Assembly (NCBI GenBank): GCA_964643965.1
Contig: CAZXVH010000015.1
Location: 1 to 64,000 of the forward strand
Length of the DNA stretch: 64,000 nucleotides
Direction: 5' to 3'
Source: GCA-2746795 sp964643965
GTDB lineage: Bacteria > Chloroflexota > Anaerolineae > Promineifilales > Promineifilaceae
Shown: piece by piece, positions 43,777-53,205 of the stretch
Numbering within the stretch: the first letter of the stretch is position 1
Layout: every line of letters begins with the position of its first letter
Translations under genes and position numbers: made by a program
Notes under the pieces: generated by a model
Databases searched by the model: none
Told to the model about the DNA's origin: nothing
What the model saw: only the letters and a program-made list of their open reading frames with translations

Positions 43777-46020
43777 TTAAAATACCACCCACAAAAAATA
43801 AACCAGCAACGCCACTGCGCCCAAGAAAATGCCTAACGCAGAAGAGCGGGCAAAACCAGTTTGTGACTTGCGTAAAACAGAGGCAAATCCTTTGGTGACA
43901 CTGCCCAGGCCATTCACCGCGCCATCAATCCCATATTCATCGAATACATCCGCTAGAAAAGTAGCAAAGCTGACAAACATGTCGCGGATGAGATTGTTGT
44001 GAACAAAGTCGTGCCAGAAATTCCAGTCCACTGTAAACGCCAACCAATTAGCCATCCAGTTGAAAGCAGGCACAACCACCTTCATGTAGAATGTTTCCAG
44101 GGGCAAAATACGGAACCACCATAGCGGCTTGATCTTTTCTAAAGGATCAGGGTCCGTAGCATTTTCGGGCCGACGCCGGTAAACGACCAGCATTGCCAAA
44201 CCCAGGCCGCTCAACGCCAATACCATAGAAATAATGGCTACCGTCCATACCAGCGTCGTCGGCGAATGTGGAATGTCATATGTCGCCAGTTCGCCGCCTT
44301 CCTCAATCAGTTCATAAATAGGCAGAGATTCTTCCAGCCAATGCTCCAAGGCCAGTGTCACATCCGCTCCTTCCGCAGCCCCATGAGCGGCCGCCTGCTG
44401 CAAACGTGGCAAATTCAACGTCCCCCCCAACAAAGTCAGAATGGCTAACACCACTAGAGGCGCTGTCATCAGTTTAGGGCTTTCCTGCGCCTGATTGGCC
44501 GCCTCATGGCGAGCTTTGCCAAAGAAAACCATCATCAACTGGCGCCCCATATAAAAGGCCGTGCCAAAAGCAGCAAGCGACAGCATCAAATAAATAATGG
44601 TAAACGACGTGCCTGGATTGATGCTGGCATGAGCCAACAGTTCATCTTTAGACCAGAAACCGGCAAAGGGGAAAATACCGGCCAACGCCAACGCCCCCGC
44701 CAAATAAGTCCAAAACGTCCAGGGCATTTTATGGCGCAGCCCGCCCATAGTGCGCATATCTTGGGGATCAAAGGGCGATTCCTCAACGGCATGATCTGCT
44801 CCCCCGGCGGCATGAATATGATGATGTCCATGCTCCATGCCGTGAATGACAGAACCGGAGCCGAGGAAAAGCAGCGCTTTGAAAAAAGCATGGGTGATCA
44901 AATGGAACATGGCGGCCACGTAAGCGCCCATGCCCACGGCCGCAATCATAAAGCCAAGCTGGCTGACGGTGGAATAAGCCAATACCTTTTTAATATCGAA
45001 CTGCGTAAACGCAATAAATCCCGCCAGCAGCGCGGTGGCGGCGCCGGTAAAGGCAATGAGATCTGCCGCTGAATAAACGGAGATTTGCTCTAAAAACGAC
45101 ACGCGAGAAAGTTCCACCAGCACGTTGCTGCGTACCAACAAGTAAATACCGGATGTCACCATCGTCGCCGCATGGATAAGCGCCGACACCGGCGTGGGGC
45201 CAGCCATCGCATCTGGCAGCCAGACATACAACGGAATCTGCGCCGATTTACCCGCGGCGCCCAGCAAGAAAAGGGAGACAATGGCAGTGATCACCACCCC
45301 CACCGGAGCGGAGAAAAGGCCGAGGTTAATCATTTCATGTTGAGCAAACATTTTAATTGAAGCGTCAAATACATGCTCAAAATTGAGCGAACCAAAGGCC
45401 CAAAAGATAAGAATCATGGCTAAAATCACGCCAAAGTCGCCCACGCGACTGACAATGAACGCTTTACGACCGGCGTCTGCATTGACAGCCTTGCCCTCTT
45501 TCTCCACATCAAACCAATAGCTGATCAACAAGAAAGAGCAAAGCCCCACCCCTTCCCAACCTACAAACAACATCAAATAATTATCAGCCGATACCAAAAT
45601 GAGCATGAAAAAGATGAATAGGCTGAAGTACATGAAAAATCGAGAGTAATTTTTATCACCCTGCATATAGCCCATGGCGTAAATATGGATCAATGATCCC
45701 ACGCCCGTCACCACCAGCATCATCGTCACCGAAAGTGTGTCTACCTGTATGGCCCAGGACACGGCAAAATTTGCGGCCGGAATCACGATCCAATCCGCCA
45801 TCTCTACCACCTTCGCTTCAAAATGGCTGGTTTCTAAGGTGATAAACAGCAAGACCGAGATCACAAAGGCAGAGATTGCCATTAAGGTGGCAATCCCACC
45901 AGACCACCGTTCCCCTACCTTTCGGTTTGACTCGACAAAACGCCGCCCCAAAAAGGCATTAAACAACACACCTATGAACGGAAACAACAGGAGAAGGGGA
46001 GCTAAAGCATACGCATTCAT
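43777..46020 (-). CDS. nuoL: NADH-quinone oxidoreductase subunit L
   Basis: A 747-residue complex I subunit, the largest proton-pumping antiporter homologue. It includes the G-W-E-G-V-G-L-C-S-F-L-L-I-S-Y-W segment, K-S-A-Q-I-P-L-Y-V-W-L-P-D-A-M-A-G-P-T-P-V-S-A-L-I-H-A-A-T-M-V, and a long C-terminal extension for the lateral helix. Odd is a histidine-rich loop (H-G-M-E-H-G-H-H-H-I-H-A-A-G-G-A-D-H) near residue 395, a potential metal-binding insertion also common in other NuoL proteins. The start follows the nuoK stop by 10 nt. Confidence 0.94.
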   Translation of the reverse strand: MNAYALAPLLLLFPFIGVLFNAFLGRRFVESNRKVGERWSGGIATLMAISAFVISVLLFITLETSHFEAKVVEMADWIVIPAANFAVSWAIQVDTLSVTMMLVVTGVGSLIHIYAMGYMQGDKNYSRFFMYFSLFIFFMLILVSADNYLMLFVGWEGVGLCSFLLISYWFDVEKEGKAVNADAGRKAFIVSRVGDFGVILAMILIFWAFGSLNFEHVFDASIKMFAQHEMINLGLFSAPVGVVITAIVSLFLLGAAGKSAQIPLYVWLPDAMAGPTPVSALIHAATMVTSGIYLLVRSNVLVELSRVSFLEQISVYSAADLIAFTGAATALLAGFIAFTQFDIKKVLAYSTVSQLGFMIAAVGMGAYVAAMFHLITHAFFKALLFLGSGSVIHGMEHGHHHIHAAGGADHAVEESPFDPQDMRTMGGLRHKMPWTFWTYLAGALALAGIFPFAGFWSKDELLAHASINPGTSFTIIYLMLSLAAFGTAFYMGRQLMMVFFGKARHEAANQAQESPKLMTAPLVVLAILTLLGGTLNLPRLQQAAAHGAAEGADVTLALEHWLEESLPIYELIEEGGELATYDIPHSPTTLVWTVAIISMVLALSGLGLAMLVVYRRRPENATDPDPLEKIKPLWWFRILPLETFYMKVVVPAFNWMANWLAFTVDWNFWHDFVHNNLIRDMFVSFATFLADVFDEYGIDGAVNGLGSVTKGFASVLRKSQTGFARSSALGIFLGAVALLVYFLWVVF

Positions 46021-46030
46021 AAAATACCTC

Positions 46031-46339
46031 TTACCCCTTTAACAGATTGAGATCATCAATATTGATGCTTTTCTTGGTACGGAAAATTGCCACAATCAAA
46101 GCCAGCCCCACCGCCACTTCCGCCGCCGCTACGGTGATGACAAAGAAAACGAGTACCTGGCCATTTAAGTCACCCAGGTAGCGGGCAAAAGCCACAAAGA
46201 CCAGGTTGGCAGAATTGAGCATCATTTCTATCGACATAAAAACGATAATGGCGTTACGCCGCAGCAAAACGCCCAGAGAGCCAATGGTAAATAGAATGAC
46301 GCTCAGGGCGACATACCAATCAATCGTAACTTCAAACAT
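46031..46339 (-). CDS. nuoK: NADH-quinone oxidoreductase subunit K
   Basis: A 102-residue protein with three membrane helices. The two buried glutamates needed for proton transfer are seen in S-I-E-M-M-L-N-S-A-N and A-A-A-E-V-A-V-G-L-A. The ATG at 46339 lies inside the end of nuoJ (8-nt overlap); the longer open frame to 46381 adds a tail not found in the family. Confidence 0.93.
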   Translation of the reverse strand: MFEVTIDWYVALSVILFTIGSLGVLLRRNAIIVFMSIEMMLNSANLVFVAFARYLGDLNGQVLVFFVITVAAAEVAVGLALIVAIFRTKKSINIDDLNLLKG

Positions 46340-46841
46340 CTGAACCTCGCTTGCGGGGGAAACCGAAGATAACCACGCCAATCATAGCCGAGAGCAAAAG
46401 TACGCCGGTAACCAGGAAAGGAAAGGTGTAACCAGTGAATAAAGCCAGGCCCAGCGTGGCAGGACTGGTATCAATCATAGGCGTCGCCACGCTGGTGTCT
46501 CCTTGCATGACCAACATCGTAAAAAACGCCACCAGCAATAAGCCGGTAAGGAAGATGGTCAGGCTTAAATGCAGCCAATGCTCAGTGCCCACGCCGCGCA
46601 GACGCTCTGCCCCCAGCAGCATGATGACAAAGAGAAACAGCACCATAATTGCCCCAGCGTAAATGGTGATTTGCACCATGGCGATAAAGGGCGCATTTAA
46701 CAGCAGATAAAAAACGCCGATTGTAGCAAAATTTAGCACCAGGTATAAGGCGCCATGGACGGCGTTACGACTGGTTAACATACCAATGGCTGAAGCAATG
46801 GCAACAACCGCCAATAAACCAAAAACAAAAGGATTGCCCAT
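46332..46841 (-). CDS. nuoJ: NADH-quinone oxidoreductase subunit J
   Basis: A 169-residue membrane subunit with five helices. It carries the conserved N-A-V-H-G-A-L-Y-L-V-L-N-F near the N terminus and V-Q-I-T-I-Y-A-G-A-I-M-V-L-F-L-F-V-I-M-L-L with the pi-bulge helix. It overlaps nuoK by 8 nt and follows nuoI after a 98-nt spacer full of heptamer repeats. Confidence 0.93.
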   Translation of the reverse strand: MGNPFVFGLLAVVAIASAIGMLTSRNAVHGALYLVLNFATIGVFYLLLNAPFIAMVQITIYAGAIMVLFLFVIMLLGAERLRGVGTEHWLHLSLTIFLTGLLLVAFFTMLVMQGDTSVATPMIDTSPATLGLALFTGYTFPFLVTGVLLLSAMIGVVIFGFPRKRGSDV

Positions 46842-46860
46842 AATATGTTACCTTGAACTT

Positions 46861-46944
46861 GGTAATCGGTATTCAGTAATCGATAATCGGTTCACTGTTT
46901 ACTGATCACTGTTTACTGTTTACTGTTTACTGCTCACTGTTATT
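46861..46944. repeat. Twelve-unit heptamer repeat between nuoI and nuoJ
   Basis: Twelve 7-nt units in one register run from GGTAATC (46861) through five TGTTTAC/TGATCAC-type units to TGTTATT (46944). The repeat runs into the nuoI stop codon at 46940-46942. Confidence 0.85.
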
Positions 46945-47449
46945 TCGGATTTTCCATCTCCGGGATTGATTTATTAAACTGTCCCGGCTCAACCGCTTGC
47001 GGCGTCGGCAGGCCATTGACCGGCACATCCACAATCAACATATCTTTGGTGTAGATGGCGCTTTGTCGGTCATAAAAACTTAGTTCGTAGTTATGCTCTA
47101 AGACAATAGCCTGTGTGGGGCAGGCGTCTTCACAATAGCCGCAGAAAATGCAGCGCAGCATGTTTATTTCGTAAGTACTGGCATACCGCTCACCAGGGGA
47201 AAAGCGTTTTTCGTCTGTGTTTTCTGAGGCTTCTACAAAAATGGCGTCGGCCGGGCAGGCGGCGGCGCATAAGGAGCAGCCAATGCAGCGCTCTAAGCCG
47301 TTATCATATCGCTTGAGTTCATGCCGCCCTTTAAAACGGTTTCGCACCGGCCGTTTTACTTCAGGGTATTGTATGGTGACAGGCGGCGTAACAAAGTGCC
47401 GCACAGTAACTCCCATCCCCCTTAGTAATTCAATGATTCCTCTTAACAT
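46940..47449 (-). CDS. nuoI: NADH-quinone oxidoreductase subunit I
   Basis: A 169-residue peripheral-arm subunit with two [4Fe-4S] ferredoxin motifs, C-I-G-C-S-L-C-A-A-A-C-P and C-I-F-C-G-Y-C-E-D-A-C-P, which carry clusters N6a and N6b. The N-terminal amphipathic part includes V-T-I-Q-Y-P-E. Its stop lies at the start of a long heptamer repeat array, and a MITE separates it from nuoH. Confidence 0.94.
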   Translation of the reverse strand: MLRGIIELLRGMGVTVRHFVTPPVTIQYPEVKRPVRNRFKGRHELKRYDNGLERCIGCSLCAAACPADAIFVEASENTDEKRFSPGERYASTYEINMLRCIFCGYCEDACPTQAIVLEHNYELSFYDRQSAIYTKDMLIVDVPVNGLPTPQAVEPGQFNKSIPEMENPK

Positions 47450-47545
47450 GAATATTCTCCATTATTAACCATCATCCAGACCTGACAGGTTTCCACCAGT
47501 GTATATGCTTATCAACTACGCTCAAAAAACGCATCAGGTCTTGCA

Positions 47546-47618
47546 CTGTCCTGTCAACCATATTTTGATGGATATTTACCAGAGAAGTTTATCCATCAAT
47601 TTAGCCTTGACAGGACAG
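47546..47618. mobile_element. 73-bp MITE, copy B, inside the nuo operon
   Basis: The same element as at 36155-36227 in opposite orientation, also exactly 73 bp, with terminal repeats CTGTCCTGTCAA / TTGACAGGACAG. Read on the minus strand it matches copy A over nearly the whole length (for example AAGGCTAAATTGATGGATAA). It fills the 185-nt nuoH-nuoI spacer, which shows nothing else. Confidence 0.85.
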
Positions 47619-47634
47619 TAGACTAAACAGCTAT

Positions 47635-48738
47635 TTAACTAAAGAAGCTGGTGATAGCTTCTTGAATAGGCGCAAAAAATCCTTCTTCGGCCAATACCAA
47701 CACCACCGCCAAGATAATGAAGTTTAATACGGCAATTGGCAGCAACCTCTTCCAACCAAAGGACATCAACTGATCGTAGCGCAAGCGGGGGAAGGTGGCC
47801 CGTATCCAAATCATGATGAACAAGCCGATAAAAATCTTGATGAACATGTAGACAAAGCCCAAAATCGGAACCTGATCCACGAATGGCCCCCGATAACCAC
47901 CAAAGAAAAGCGTGGCGGCAATGGCGCTGAGGGAGATCATTTTCATGTATTCAGCCATGAAGAACATGCCAAAGCGCATCCCGGCATACTCCACGTTAAA
48001 ACCGGCCGATAGTTCTTGCTCTGCCTCTAATAGATCAAAGGGGGCGCGCTGCAATTCCGCCATGACGGCGATGCAGAAAATGATGGCAGCGATAGGCTGC
48101 ATAAATACAAAGTAGCCGTTTTTCTGGGCTTCCACGATGACGCCTAAGTCCATGGAGTTCGCCAACATCACGGGGATGATAATACTCAGGCCCATAGCCA
48201 GTTCGTAACTAATCATCTGCGCCGAAGCGCGGATGCCGCCCAAAATGGCGTATTTGCTGTTGGAAGCCCAGCCAGCCAGGACCACGCCGTAGACGCTGAT
48301 GGAAGTGACGGCCAGGATAAAAAGGACGGCGATATTGAGGCCGGGCACAATAGCAAAATAGGGGTATTGTTCCGGTACCAGGCCCGGAATTTTACCGGCC
48401 CAAGGAATGACGGCCAGAATTAAAATGGCGGGTATTACCGCCAGCATTGGGGCCACGTTATAGACAATTTTATCTGCTTTGGCGGGCGTGGGGTCTTCTT
48501 TGAAGAAGAGTTTAACGGCGTCGGCGGCCGGTTGCATAAAACCGCCCAGCAATTTTCGTTCTTTTTTGCCGCGTCCGGGCAGGGGTATGTATCCGGCCCG
48601 GTTGGGGCCAACTCGCGCTTGCATCCGCGCCAACACTTTGCGTTCAAGCAGGGTGGTGTAAGCAAAGCCGGTTATCACAACCATGCTCATGATGAAGCCT
48701 ACTACCAATCCCCAGAGGGCTATTTGACTAAGTGCCAT
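47635..48738 (-). CDS. nuoH: NADH-quinone oxidoreductase subunit H
   Basis: A 367-residue membrane subunit at the quinone entry. Diagnostic stretches are L-L-E-R-K-V-L-A-R-M-Q-x-R-x-G-P-N-R-A-G, G-F-M-Q-P-A-A-D-A-V-K-L-F-F-K-E, and A-P-F-D-L-L-E-A-E-Q-E-L-S-A-G-F-N-V-E-Y with the conserved glutamates. About eight helices are present. It lies 45 nt downstream of nuoG. Confidence 0.94.
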   Translation of the reverse strand: MALSQIALWGLVVGFIMSMVVITGFAYTTLLERKVLARMQARVGPNRAGYIPLPGRGKKERKLLGGFMQPAADAVKLFFKEDPTPAKADKIVYNVAPMLAVIPAILILAVIPWAGKIPGLVPEQYPYFAIVPGLNIAVLFILAVTSISVYGVVLAGWASNSKYAILGGIRASAQMISYELAMGLSIIIPVMLANSMDLGVIVEAQKNGYFVFMQPIAAIIFCIAVMAELQRAPFDLLEAEQELSAGFNVEYAGMRFGMFFMAEYMKMISLSAIAATLFFGGYRGPFVDQVPILGFVYMFIKIFIGLFIMIWIRATFPRLRYDQLMSFGWKRLLPIAVLNFIILAVVLVLAEEGFFAPIQEAITSFFS

Positions 48739-48776
48739 GTGTATTCCTCTTTTAATTCCAATGTGCGGTGTTTAAT

Positions 48777-48825
48777 GTTCAGTTTACAGTACGCTGTTGA
48801 CCGTTGACTGTTTACTGTTTTCTAT
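48777..48825. repeat. Heptamer repeats overlapping the nuoG 3' end
   Basis: Seven 7-nt units in register (GTTCAGT, TTACAGT, ACGCTGT, TGACCGT, TGACTGT, TTACTGT, TTTCTAT) cover the nuoG stop and encode its last residues S-T-V-N-S-V-L. Confidence 0.8.
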
Positions 48826-51354
48826 TTCCACAACGGCCGTTTCCAACCATCTCTTCACACCAGACAACAAACCAATACCGGCCGGCGCTTTGCCATTGAC
48901 ATGAACTGTGGCAGAAACGGCCGTCTCCCCCACCCTCACCGTCACCACATCCCCATCTTCGACAAACAGGTCTTGGGCATCCGCTTCATTCAGCCACAAT
49001 GTCGGTTTCGCTTTGCGCTCCGCCAGCACCGCCGAATGATCCACCAGGATGCCGGGCGTATAAAGCGCCGCCATGTGGATAATGCGCAAACCGGCCGCAT
49101 CCACTGCTGCTGGCGCCGGGACATCAAAATGAGCCACTGCGCCACTTTCGGCCGTTACTGCCCATTGCTGGCCCAGACCCGAGCGATTTTCAAAGGCGCT
49201 GCCGCCATAATAAAGGTCGTCGCCGCCCACATCCGGCCACTGCTTTTCCACCTGCGCCAGGGTGCGGTAATCCATGCCCTTGTATTGAGGCACAGCCTGC
49301 GCCACTTCTTTGAACGCCAGGCTGGCGGCAAAAGGCGCTTTGCCCAGGCCGAGCCGTTCGCCAATCTGCGCCAAAATCTGCCAATCAGGCCGGCTTTCGC
49401 CCATCACCGGAATGGCCGGATAGTAGCGCTGCACCCGGCGTTCCCCGCTGGTAAACGTGCCTTCCCGCTCCGCCCAACTTTGGGCGGGCAAAACCACATC
49501 AGCGAGAACGGCCGTTTCCGTCATAAACAACTCTTGCACCACCAGGAAATCCAACTGGCCCCGATCCGCCAGCAAGCCATCCGCCACCGGATTCGCGCCC
49601 AGCACAAACAAGCCGTTCACCTCGCCATCAGCAGCCCCGGCCGCAATCGCCGCCGCATCCAAACCCGCTTCCTGCGCCGGTTTATAACCCGGTTCCCACG
49701 CCGGCTGAATACCCATGTCCCAGGCACCTTGCGTATTACTGCCCGGCCACACCGGAACCAGGCCACTGTTCAGCTTACCGGCATGGCTGCTGCCATCTTG
49801 AATCGTCAACAAATTGCCCAACATCCGCGCCAGGGCGTCCGTCTGGGCATAACTCAGGCCGGCGCTGCCGTAAAAGACCACCAAATTAGCCGCGCTGCTC
49901 AACAACTGCGCCGTGGCTACAATCTCATTATCCGCTGCGCCATTAGTTTCCACTTTCGCCATATTGACCAACTGGCTGACCGTGGCTAACAAATCCTCCG
50001 GCGGCGTAACCATCACCTGCACGGCGTGTTTATCCAGGCGCGTGGCATAGGGATTAACCACCACCACCTGGGCGCCGCGGTCGGCGGCTTGCTTGACGCG
50101 CAGCCACCACACCGGCGCTGCTTCATGCAAATCGCTGGCCACCACCAACACTACATCGCCCGCACCCAGTTCCTTTATATTGCTACCGCTGCTCAGGCCA
50201 ACTTGCGCCACCACATCACCACCGGCCAATAACGGCCGTGCCAGGTCAATATGGTTGCTCTTGAAGCCCTTGCGGATCAATTTTTGGAAGAGGAATAAAT
50301 CCTCATTACTCAACCGATCTCCCGCCAGGCCAGCCACCACATCCAGCTCCCCCAGTTTCTCCGCCACTAAATCCAGCGCTTCATCCCAGGATGCTTCTAC
50401 TAACTCGCCATTCTTCCGTACCAACGGCTTCATCAACCGATCAGGCGCATCCGCATAATGATGCACAAAGCGCCCTTTATCACAAATCCAAATCTCATTA
50501 ACCGCTTCATTCTGGCGCGGCATCACCCGCTTAATCACCGTGCGCCCGCCAGACTTCGCTTCCCGGCGCGTACTCAAAGTCGTATTACAGCCCACCGGGC
50601 AGTGCGTACACAAACTGGCTACCGGCGTCAACTCCCACGGCCGCGCCCCAAAACGGAAATCAATCGTCGTCAGCGCCCCCACCGGACAAATATCAGTCGT
50701 GTTCCCGCTCCAATAGCTGTCAAAACCCGGCTCCGACATCGTCACAATTTCCAAACCACGTGCCCGGTTATGGAAACGGATCACCGGATCATCCACAATC
50801 TCTTCCTGGAAGCGGATACAGCGGGCGCATTGAATACAGCGCTCCCGATCCAGGACAATAAGTTCACCCAATGGTATCTGCTTATGCAAATGAAGCTTAT
50901 CCTCATAATGCATCCGGCTGACCCCTTTCCCATACGCCATCGTCAGGTCTTGCAGGGGACATTCGCCGCCTTTGTCACAAATAGGGCAGTCCAACGGATG
51001 ACTGGTCAGCAAAAATTCCAACACATCCGCCCGGGCCGCTTCCACCGCCGCCGTCGCCGTGCGTACCACCATACCCTCAGACGCCGCCACCGTACAGCTC
51101 GTTTGCAAACCGCGCCCAAAATTTAACTTGGGGCTGCCATCCGCATCAAGCAGCAGTTCGCCAGAAGCCCGGTCTCTCATGGGCAGCCCAATTTCCACCA
51201 GGCAGAGACGACACATCCCCACCGGCTCCAGCTTGGGATGGTAACAAAAAACAGGAATTTCGTTGCCAATTTGTTTGGCAGCATCAACCACCACCGTGCC
51301 CTTCGGCACAATAACCGTCACACCATCAATCGTTAATGTAATCAGATCGCTCAT
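48784..51354 (-). CDS. nuoG: NADH-quinone oxidoreductase subunit G
   Basis: An 856-residue subunit. The N-terminal [2Fe-2S] motif F-C-Y-H-P-K-L-E-P-V-G-M-C-R-L-C is followed by H-P-L-D-C-P-I-C-D-K-G-G-E-C, a C-I-Q-C-A-R-C-I-R-F cluster site and C-T-H-C-P-V-G-C. The rest is a molybdopterin-oxidoreductase-like domain that has no cofactor in complex I. Its C terminus reads E-N-S-K-Q-S-T-V-N-S-V-L, written by the heptamer repeats, so the original C-terminal end has probably been replaced. It also contains two exact copies of AACGGCCGTT. Confidence 0.93.
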   Translation of the reverse strand: MSDLITLTIDGVTVIVPKGTVVVDAAKQIGNEIPVFCYHPKLEPVGMCRLCLVEIGLPMRDRASGELLLDADGSPKLNFGRGLQTSCTVAASEGMVVRTATAAVEAARADVLEFLLTSHPLDCPICDKGGECPLQDLTMAYGKGVSRMHYEDKLHLHKQIPLGELIVLDRERCIQCARCIRFQEEIVDDPVIRFHNRARGLEIVTMSEPGFDSYWSGNTTDICPVGALTTIDFRFGARPWELTPVASLCTHCPVGCNTTLSTRREAKSGGRTVIKRVMPRQNEAVNEIWICDKGRFVHHYADAPDRLMKPLVRKNGELVEASWDEALDLVAEKLGELDVVAGLAGDRLSNEDLFLFQKLIRKGFKSNHIDLARPLLAGGDVVAQVGLSSGSNIKELGAGDVVLVVASDLHEAAPVWWLRVKQAADRGAQVVVVNPYATRLDKHAVQVMVTPPEDLLATVSQLVNMAKVETNGAADNEIVATAQLLSSAANLVVFYGSAGLSYAQTDALARMLGNLLTIQDGSSHAGKLNSGLVPVWPGSNTQGAWDMGIQPAWEPGYKPAQEAGLDAAAIAAGAADGEVNGLFVLGANPVADGLLADRGQLDFLVVQELFMTETAVLADVVLPAQSWAEREGTFTSGERRVQRYYPAIPVMGESRPDWQILAQIGERLGLGKAPFAASLAFKEVAQAVPQYKGMDYRTLAQVEKQWPDVGGDDLYYGGSAFENRSGLGQQWAVTAESGAVAHFDVPAPAAVDAAGLRIIHMAALYTPGILVDHSAVLAERKAKPTLWLNEADAQDLFVEDGDVVTVRVGETAVSATVHVNGKAPAGIGLLSGVKRWLETAVVEIENSKQSTVNSVL

Positions 51355-51364
51355 CTGTCAGTCT

Positions 51365-52627
51365 CTAATCCGCAGCCATTGCAACCGGCTTTGCCGCCTG
51401 CACCTTCGCTTTATATTCTTCCGGGAAATGTTTAATCGTAGACAAAACCGGGTTAATAGCAAAATCACCCAGGGCGCACAATACGCGCCCGCCAATCTGG
51501 CTGGCGACGCTGTGCAGCGTCTCCACATCCTGCATCGTACCCTGCCCGTCATAAATACGCTGGAGCAGCCGCTCCATCCAAAACGTACCTTCACGGCACG
51601 GCGTACATTTGCCGCAAGATTCATGTCTAAAGAAACGCAGCATCTTCAACGCCGCCCAGACCATATCCGTATCTTCATCCATCACAATCACAGACGCCGA
51701 CCCCATCACCGAGCCATGCTCCGTCAACCCTTCATACGTCATCGGCGCATCCAATGCGGAAGCTGTGATCACCGGGCCGGAGCCGCCGCTGGGCAGCAGC
51801 GCTTTGAACTGCTTGCCATCTTTCACCCCGCCCGCCATCTGCAACAGTTCCCGGTAAGTGACGCCCATTTCCACTTCGTAATTACCTGGCTTTTCCACAT
51901 GACCGCTCATACACACAATCTTAACGCCCGTACTTTGTTCCGTGCCCATGGCCGTATACCAGGCGGCTCCCTTCACCATGATCAGAGGCACATTTGCCAG
52001 CGTCTCCGTATTGTTGACCACGGTCGGCCTGCGGTACAAACCTTCAACGGCCGGAAACGGCGGTTTCGACCAGGGCTGCCCCAATTCACCTTGCAGGGAA
52101 TTGATCAGCGCGGTTTCCTCGCCACAAATGTATGCGCCTGCGCCGTAGTGGCAGTAAAAATCACAGCTAAAGCCGCTGCCTAAGATATTTTCCCCCAGGA
52201 AACCGGCGGCATAAGCCTCACGGATTGCCTCTTCCATGGCGTAGGCCGCATCCATAAACTCCCCGCGAAAATAATTGAAGATCGTCTTTGCCCCAATAGC
52301 ATATGCGGCAATAATCGCCCCTTCAATGACCTGGTGCGGATTATGTTCAGATAATTCCCGATCCTTAAAAGTGCCTGTCTCGGATTCATCTGTGTTGATA
52401 ACCACATACTTGTCTCCGGGCGCTTTGGGGATGAAGCTCCACTTCACACCAGTGGGGAAACCCGCTCCCCCTCGTCCGCGCAATTTAGAGGTACGCACTT
52501 CGTTGATCACATCTTGCGGGTCCATGCCCAACGCTTTTTTCAAGCCGTCATAACCGCCATGCTGGCGATAAACATCCAATTTATGAATGTTTGGAATATC
52601 ACGGTGACGCAATAAAAGATAAGTCAT
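51365..52627 (-). CDS. nuoF: NADH-quinone oxidoreductase subunit F
   Basis: A 420-residue NADH- and FMN-binding subunit. The FMN/NADH glycine loop is G-R-G-G-A-G-F-P-T-G-V-K-W, then I-C-G-E-E-T-A-L-I-N-S-L-Q-G. The N3 [4Fe-4S] ligands lie in E-S-C-G-K-C-T-P-C-R-E-G and a later Cys in V-L-C-A-L-G-D. It lies 10 nt upstream of nuoG and 20 nt downstream of nuoE. Confidence 0.95.
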   Translation of the reverse strand: MTYLLLRHRDIPNIHKLDVYRQHGGYDGLKKALGMDPQDVINEVRTSKLRGRGGAGFPTGVKWSFIPKAPGDKYVVINTDESETGTFKDRELSEHNPHQVIEGAIIAAYAIGAKTIFNYFRGEFMDAAYAMEEAIREAYAAGFLGENILGSGFSCDFYCHYGAGAYICGEETALINSLQGELGQPWSKPPFPAVEGLYRRPTVVNNTETLANVPLIMVKGAAWYTAMGTEQSTGVKIVCMSGHVEKPGNYEVEMGVTYRELLQMAGGVKDGKQFKALLPSGGSGPVITASALDAPMTYEGLTEHGSVMGSASVIVMDEDTDMVWAALKMLRFFRHESCGKCTPCREGTFWMERLLQRIYDGQGTMQDVETLHSVASQIGGRVLCALGDFAINPVLSTIKHFPEEYKAKVQAAKPVAMAAD

Positions 52628-52647
52628 ACGGTATTTACCTCTGCGCC

Positions 52648-53193
52648 TTATTCCTGCCCAATGTCGCGCACGGCGTAACTTGTAATTTTTTCCACGACGC
52701 TCGTCTCGGCCGGGCCAGAATCTGCTGTCTGGCGCAACCGCGCCAACAATTGGTCAAATTTCTCTTCGTTTAGGTTCTCCTCAAAACGGAGATTACATTG
52801 CAACATCGGCGCTCTGTCACAAGCGCCTAAGCACATCACCGTTTTTAAGGTGAACAAACCATCATCCGTCGTGCCATCCACGGGAATGCCCAGCTTATCC
52901 GAGGCCATTTCCACAAATTCATCGGCGCCGCGCAAAGCGCAGGCCAGATCATTGCAAACTTCCAACACATATTTGCCCACTGGCTCTTCATAATACAAGG
53001 AGTAGAAACCGGCAAGCGACAAAACGTGCGTGGGATCCAGGTCTAAGATAGCCGCCACTTCCCGCATGGCGTCTTCACTCATGTAACCGTATTCAAACTG
53101 CGCCAGGTACATTAAAGGCAAAATAGCGGATTTCTTATCAGGAAACCGCGCCAATATCCCTTGTATCTCTTGGGGGTACTTTTCCGCAATCAA
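52648..53193 (-). CDS. nuoE: NADH-quinone oxidoreductase subunit E
   Basis: A 181-residue thioredoxin-fold [2Fe-2S] subunit (cluster N1a). Ligand cysteines appear in V-C-N-D-L-A-C and C-L-G-A-C-D. The N-terminal helical part (Y-P-Q-E-I-Q-G-I, M-Y-L-A-Q-F-E-Y-G-Y) is typical. The gene follows nuoD by 12 nt. Confidence 0.93.
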   Translation of the reverse strand: MIAEKYPQEIQGILARFPDKKSAILPLMYLAQFEYGYMSEDAMREVAAILDLDPTHVLSLAGFYSLYYEEPVGKYVLEVCNDLACALRGADEFVEMASDKLGIPVDGTTDDGLFTLKTVMCLGACDRAPMLQCNLRFEENLNEEKFDQLLARLRQTADSGPAETSVVEKITSYAVRDIGQE

Positions 53194-53205
53194 AGCAATC
53201 TCCGT

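Noticed and set aside
46861..46944. CRISPR-like array
   Set aside because: Units are 7 nt with no spacers and no cas genes; these are simple heptamer-periodic repeats.
50458..51126. Plus-strand frame of 222 codons opposite nuoG
   Set aside because: Antisense shadow; nuoG on the other strand has clear iron-sulfur motifs throughout.
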